DNA of 64,000 nucleotides from Orthonyx spaldingii (taxonomy: Eukaryota; Chordata; Aves; Passeriformes; Orthonychidae): NCBI GenBank assembly GCA_013397795.1, contig VZTJ01002643.1, positions 241,389 through 305,388 on the forward strand, read 5' to 3'. This document shows, piece after piece, positions 59,700 through 64,000 of this stretch; position 1 is the first letter of the stretch, and each line of letters begins with the position of its first letter. The notes under the pieces were generated by a model. The model made no database searches. It saw nothing but the letters and a program-made list of their open reading frames with translations, and had not been told where the DNA came from. Position numbers and translations under genes: made by a program.

Positions 59700-62600
59700 C
59701 AAGACTGAGGTGACAATGGGTGGGTCGGTGTTGACTTCACTGGAAAACCCCAGTGATTGTGGCAAAGGAAAAAATGGAGAGAAATTCCAGCCATTTTCAA
59801 CTGTTTGAATATAAACCCCGCTGTTTTCTGTGCAGTTTGTTGCAGTTGTATAATATTTGTAGTAATGGCACTTTTAAAAATGATTTATGAATGGATAAAA
59901 GTTTTTTGGGTAACGAGACTTGTTCTCCAAATGAAAATGTCCTTTCTGTTCAAAATTTACCCTCCTGCTCATGCCAGTTCCTCTCCTCCTTGTGTTACTT
60001 ACTCAAAGGGTGACATCTCTGGCAGAAAACTAAAGAGTCTATTACGCAGCAAGGAAAAAAACCCTACTGGATTTAGCTCAGCACTCAAAAACGCAGTTGC
60101 TTGAAAGGTCCTGCTCCCCTCTGAAGGCGCAGAGAGCCCGTGGCAACTCCATTTGTCACTGAAGCAAACGGGCAGAATGTGGAGCTCGCTGACAGGCACG
60201 GAGGGAAGGAGGGACGTGATGGATGGTGGATGGCCCTGGGCTGAAGCAGCAGCTGCCCGTGAGCAGGGCCGGATCCTGCCGGGCCCGGGGCTCTCTGGAG
60301 TCACATTCCCAGGAAGAGCTGCAGATATTCTGTAATCAGGCCATCAGCCCAGTCAACTGAAGGCAAAGCTTTCCTGTAAGGAACAGAGCTAAATGTGGCA
60401 ATGGCTGAGGCTGGATCTTTTCCTTAACTGATTTTCTTGGGGCAAAAGAAGGGATGGGAGAAGAGCTGTTGTAGCCTAAAAGCTGAGCTGAGGAGTGCAG
60501 CTCCTCAATTTTTTTTTATTTGATTTGTGTGGGGTCCTCTTCCTTCCCTGACAGTGTCACCATGGAGGAAGGTCACCTGAGGGAGGCAGGGACGCTTCTG
60601 AGTCGCTCTCTCACTTTCAAAGGTGATGATATTCACAAATATAACATCCCAAGGTCATTTAATCAGGACACAATTATAAGTTACACAATAAGGGGATTTT
60701 TACAACACAAAAAGATGTTGAAAGCAAATACTGACCAAAGTCTTAATATGTGTTTAAGCCAGACCCTAAATTTCATTTCAGCTTTGCCCCTCCAAGTGTA
60801 TCAGAGGAGAGATGTGCTTCCTAACAGGAACACAGGGTTAGTCCTGCAGTACTGGCTGGGAAATAAATTTGGCTTTCTCCAAGCTCCATTCCCAAGCTGA
60901 GTTCAGTGCAGGGCATGGTGAAATGCACACTGGAGCTGGAAAAGGACAGGCAGGAGCGTGGAGCGACCACCTGCTCTGCCTCGGTCCGGTCTGGAGCAAG
61001 GAAGTCCAGATGATTTGCATTTGTATTTAACATGAGCTCAGGAATAACAGACCTGACAGAGCTCACCAGCTTCAGGGCTGGGACAGAAGACAGAAATCCA
61101 AGAATTCCAAGCATAGAGCTGGGATATGATGCTGTTCAGGACAGTTGCAAGTAAATTGCTGTGGGTTTCCTGCCCTGAAATTTCAAAGGATGGAGAGGGA
61201 AGTTCAGTTTAAAATCCAGAGAGGTGGCCCTGCCTATTCCTCTGAGGGCTGCCAGCGCTAGGGTTTGTTGGAATTGCTTAACATTGGGGAATTGATGAAA
61301 GTGAATTATTTCAGAGCCTGGAAATGCTGTAAAACCACAACATTTTGATTCTTTGTCAAAGAGCCCTGCATGTCTGAGTGTTATTGGTAGAAACAACACA
61401 AGAAAATGATGGTTTAGGCTGTGGCCTCTTCTGTACACCAATGTATCAAACAAGGTATTTCCCTTTGGGTGAAAAACCACTGTTTTTAATGGAATGGAGG
61501 AAAACCTTTGGAAGCTGAGCCTTCATTAAATGCTGTATTTAGACTGATAACCTCAGTGATGCAACATGTATTTTATATTTCTGATAAAACTCGAATATGA
61601 ATATTAAACATACTCCAACTCTGCCCTTTGCCTCGACAGATGTCTTGGCCAGGATTAAATTAATTGCTAAATGTCTTTTCTGCCTGACAGTTGGGAATTT
61701 GAGGCTTCAGAGGTAAATAGGTTTTGAAGCAATCCAATAATAGGCTTACAAGGCTGAGAGGCAACAGAGCTGAAAAGTGAAAAATCAAGAGGCTGGGCCA
61801 TTAATACCTCCTTGAAAAGTTAATCAGTCCATGACAACAGGCTGGAGTCTAAAGAGTGGCTGTGCTGAGGGGTTTGGCAGGTCAATATTTTGCCCCAAAT
61901 GTTCAGGTTTGGAATATTTATGTAGATCTGTGTTGTCTGGTAAATATTTTTGGTTCATTAACTTTGCAATAAAGTTGTGAGGTGATCTGAGCAGGTTTTC
62001 CTCAAGAGAAGGGGTGAATGTCCTCAAAGAGCCCCTCCAAAGCTGATTGTCACTGCCTAGCAGATGTTTTGTATCTCCCAAATTTAGGGATGTTTTTCCT
62101 GTGTTTTGGTTCAGTGCCAGGGCACGATGGAGCCGCTGACTCCAAACACCCAAAGAGGAAAACGCTGAAGGATGAGAAGGCTGAGGGTGGTTCTTCCAAG
62201 CCTTTTCAAGGGAAGTCTCAGTGTTGTGGCCGTGGTTTCAGTGGGGACAAGAGGAAAGGCAGGACATCAGAAGGTCCCTGGTGGCTTTGGGCACCGAAGG
62301 TTGCAGAGGTTGAGGTGGTGCTGGAGAGAGGGCAGAGGTCTGGGGTTGTACCAGAGACAGAAAGTTATGGGGAGGGCTAAAAGTTTAATGATAGATGGGG
62401 AAAGAAATATGGGAGTGAGAAAATCGATGTGGTAATGCTGTTATTGAAACAAAAGTGACATTTCTGAGAGCCTCCAAAGCTTCTGCACCAACTGGTGAAA
62501 CACCAGTGCCCATCTGCAAAAGGGGCTGCTGGAGCTTTGTTTTCCTGTTGTCTGTCTCTATGGCAATTTAGTTTCCTGAGGGCTGAAATCCATTTGTTTA

Positions 62601-63886
62601 ATTACAATCTTTCATTTTAATATAGTGGTGGCTCTGAGTACGTAATTACTGTGGCTGGTGTGCAGATGGAGAGAGACCTTTATCCATGAAATGTCTCAAA
62701 AATTCTGGGGGTGTTCCTAAAGAAAGCATTAACATCTGCAGCAGAGCAATACTTTTGGATATTAAAGTTTTAAATGAAATATTTAGGGGGGTTTTGTGTT
62801 TTAAAGCACGTACCTGCCTGTGAGGAATGGGAAAAGGAGGATGCCTGGAAGCCTGGCAGTTTGATAGATGCCACTGGAGTGTGCAGGAGTGCAAAATGAA
62901 GCCAATCTGGGCTTTTGGTACAAATTCAGGGACGTTTGTGCCATTGAATTCCTTCCCTGTGGGCACAGTGGGAAGAGCGACCATGAGTTTCCATGGAGAG
63001 TGGGAAATTCCAGCCCTGCTGGTGCTGGAAACTCATTGCCCCTCTACCCACCACTTTTTCCATGTGAAAAATCACCTGTAATGGGAGAAAATGGGAAATT
63101 TTCCCAGAAATTTTCCCTTGGGGGAAAATGGGATGTGCGGGGTTGGGCTGTGGGAGGAGCAGGGATGGATGGAGCTGATGGTGTCTCTGGAATTAAGATG
63201 GATTCTGCTGCCTCTGAAAGGGTTGGAGAAATGTCTTGGCAAACACATTCCTGCTCCATTACCAGCCCCTAAATGGTTTCTTTGAGGATTCCTTGCAGGA
63301 AATGCAGATTAATTCCCTAAGAATGGGAATTAACCTCTGATTTGGATAGGGCAGTGTCAGGAGGGAAGGGGATGGGAATGGGCTCTGGGAGTGCTGCCCC
63401 TGAAGGAAGAGATGATCAGATCCCCTATTATGATTATCTATTATTATTATTATCCATTGTTTGCTAATATTATTAATAACAACATTAATATAATCAATAT
63501 TATCAATAATAACAATAGTATTATATAATCAAATTCCTATCATTTCCTGGCAGATTGTAACCACAGTCTGGTGACTTCCTTTTTATTTGAATAACTTTCC
63601 AGGTGAATTTCCACTTATATTGTTTATCATGTGATTACACAGAAAACACTGATAATTCTGGAAAAAAGCCTTCAAAGGGAAGCAGTGAGTCTTGTGAATC
63701 TTAATTGATTCATAATTAAGTGTGGATTGGATGTTATTCCCAGAATAATTTCTCTGGTTTTAAATATGGTTTAAGATTTTTCTTTAATAGAAAAATTATG
63801 AAGGAAATCTTTCTTTAGGGATTTCTGAATCCTGTTATATTTTGTTTGGCAAATTCTACCTGCTTGGCTCTTTCCTGTGAATATCC
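59700..63886. other. Unique non-coding stretch with AT-rich low complexity near the end
   Basis: 60100-60300 is GC-richer with about ten CpG. 63426-63532 is ATT/AATA-type low complexity, with a pure ATT run around 63440-63453. No exon or repeat family is recognised. Confidence 0.5.
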
Positions 63887-64000
63887 AGCTTGGATGGGGC
63901 TTGGAGCAGCCTGGGACAGTGGAAGGTGTCCCTGCCCATGGCAGGGGTGGAATGGGATGAGCTTTAAGGTCCCTTCAAGCCCAAACCATTCTGGGATTCC
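63887..64000 (+). mobile_element. CR1 LINE fragment, runs off window
   Basis: GGATGGGGCTTGGAGCAGCC, GGGACAGTGGAAGGTGTCC, CTGCCCATGGCAGGGGTGG and CAAACCATTCTGGGATTCC are the sense CR1 3' end. The element reaches the last base of the window; only the tail of a few repeated octamers should lie beyond. Confidence 0.95.

Noticed and set aside
1..64000. Bacterial or phage systems, tRNA and rRNA genes
   Set aside because: No operon-like gene packing, ribosome-binding sites or structured RNA was found on either strand; the repeat content is that of a bird genome.

Overview
The window reads as vertebrate, and almost certainly avian, nuclear DNA. The diagnostic evidence is the interspersed repeats. 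About 26 short, 5'-truncated fragments of CR1, the dominant LINE of birds, lie on both strands. Many match the GC-rich forms common in songbirds (motifs such as GGGTTGGAAGGGAC, CCATGGCAGGGACACCTTCC and CAGCCACAGCTTCTCTGGGC), so a passerine is the best guess. CpG is generally depleted, there are poly-A/T tracts and minisatellites, and nothing resembles an operon, a Shine-Dalgarno site or dense coding. No protein-coding exon, tRNA or rRNA gene could be supported. The window is therefore either a large intron or an intergenic desert; the sequence alone does not say which, and no neighbouring gene can be named.

Layout. 1-13.6 kb is mostly unique AT-rich DNA with four CR1 copies on the minus strand (one of them an ancient sauropsid-wide type near 9.1 kb), a small plus-strand relic at 2.0 kb, a GGAA microsatellite and two short minisatellites at 12.2 and 12.7 kb. 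13.6-19.2 kb is the most repeat-dense part. It holds a plus-strand CR1, a composite minus-strand CR1 split by a candidate solo LTR with a matching 4-bp target duplication, an ancient plus-strand CR1 and a 137-bp tandem duplication. 19-33 kb holds scattered CR1 ends, a 4 x 32 bp minisatellite, a dyad-rich block at 24.6 kb and a telomere-like G-rich tract at 30.97 kb. At 32.8-33.2 kb a CpG-rich block carries a near-consensus CTCF motif. 33.9-40.1 kb has four CR1 fragments, a 14-bp perfect-arm hairpin and a degenerate minisatellite. 40.1-48.7 kb is repeat-poor, with two CpG-retaining blocks (44.5 and 48.1 kb). 48.7-50.3 kb has a head-to-head CR1 pair followed by two more CR1 copies. 50.3-64 kb is again mostly unique, with three-copy tandem repeats at 51.5 and 54.3 kb, an 18-bp palindrome at 58.3 kb, and CR1 fragments at 55.4, 59.6 and 63.9 kb (the last runs off the window).

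No genes work together here, because none are visible. The best candidates for function are regulatory: the CpG/CTCF block at 33 kb and a few repeat-free, CpG-retaining or dyad-rich blocks that may be conserved non-coding elements. I found no convincing previously undescribed system. The findings are structural observations with explicit tests.
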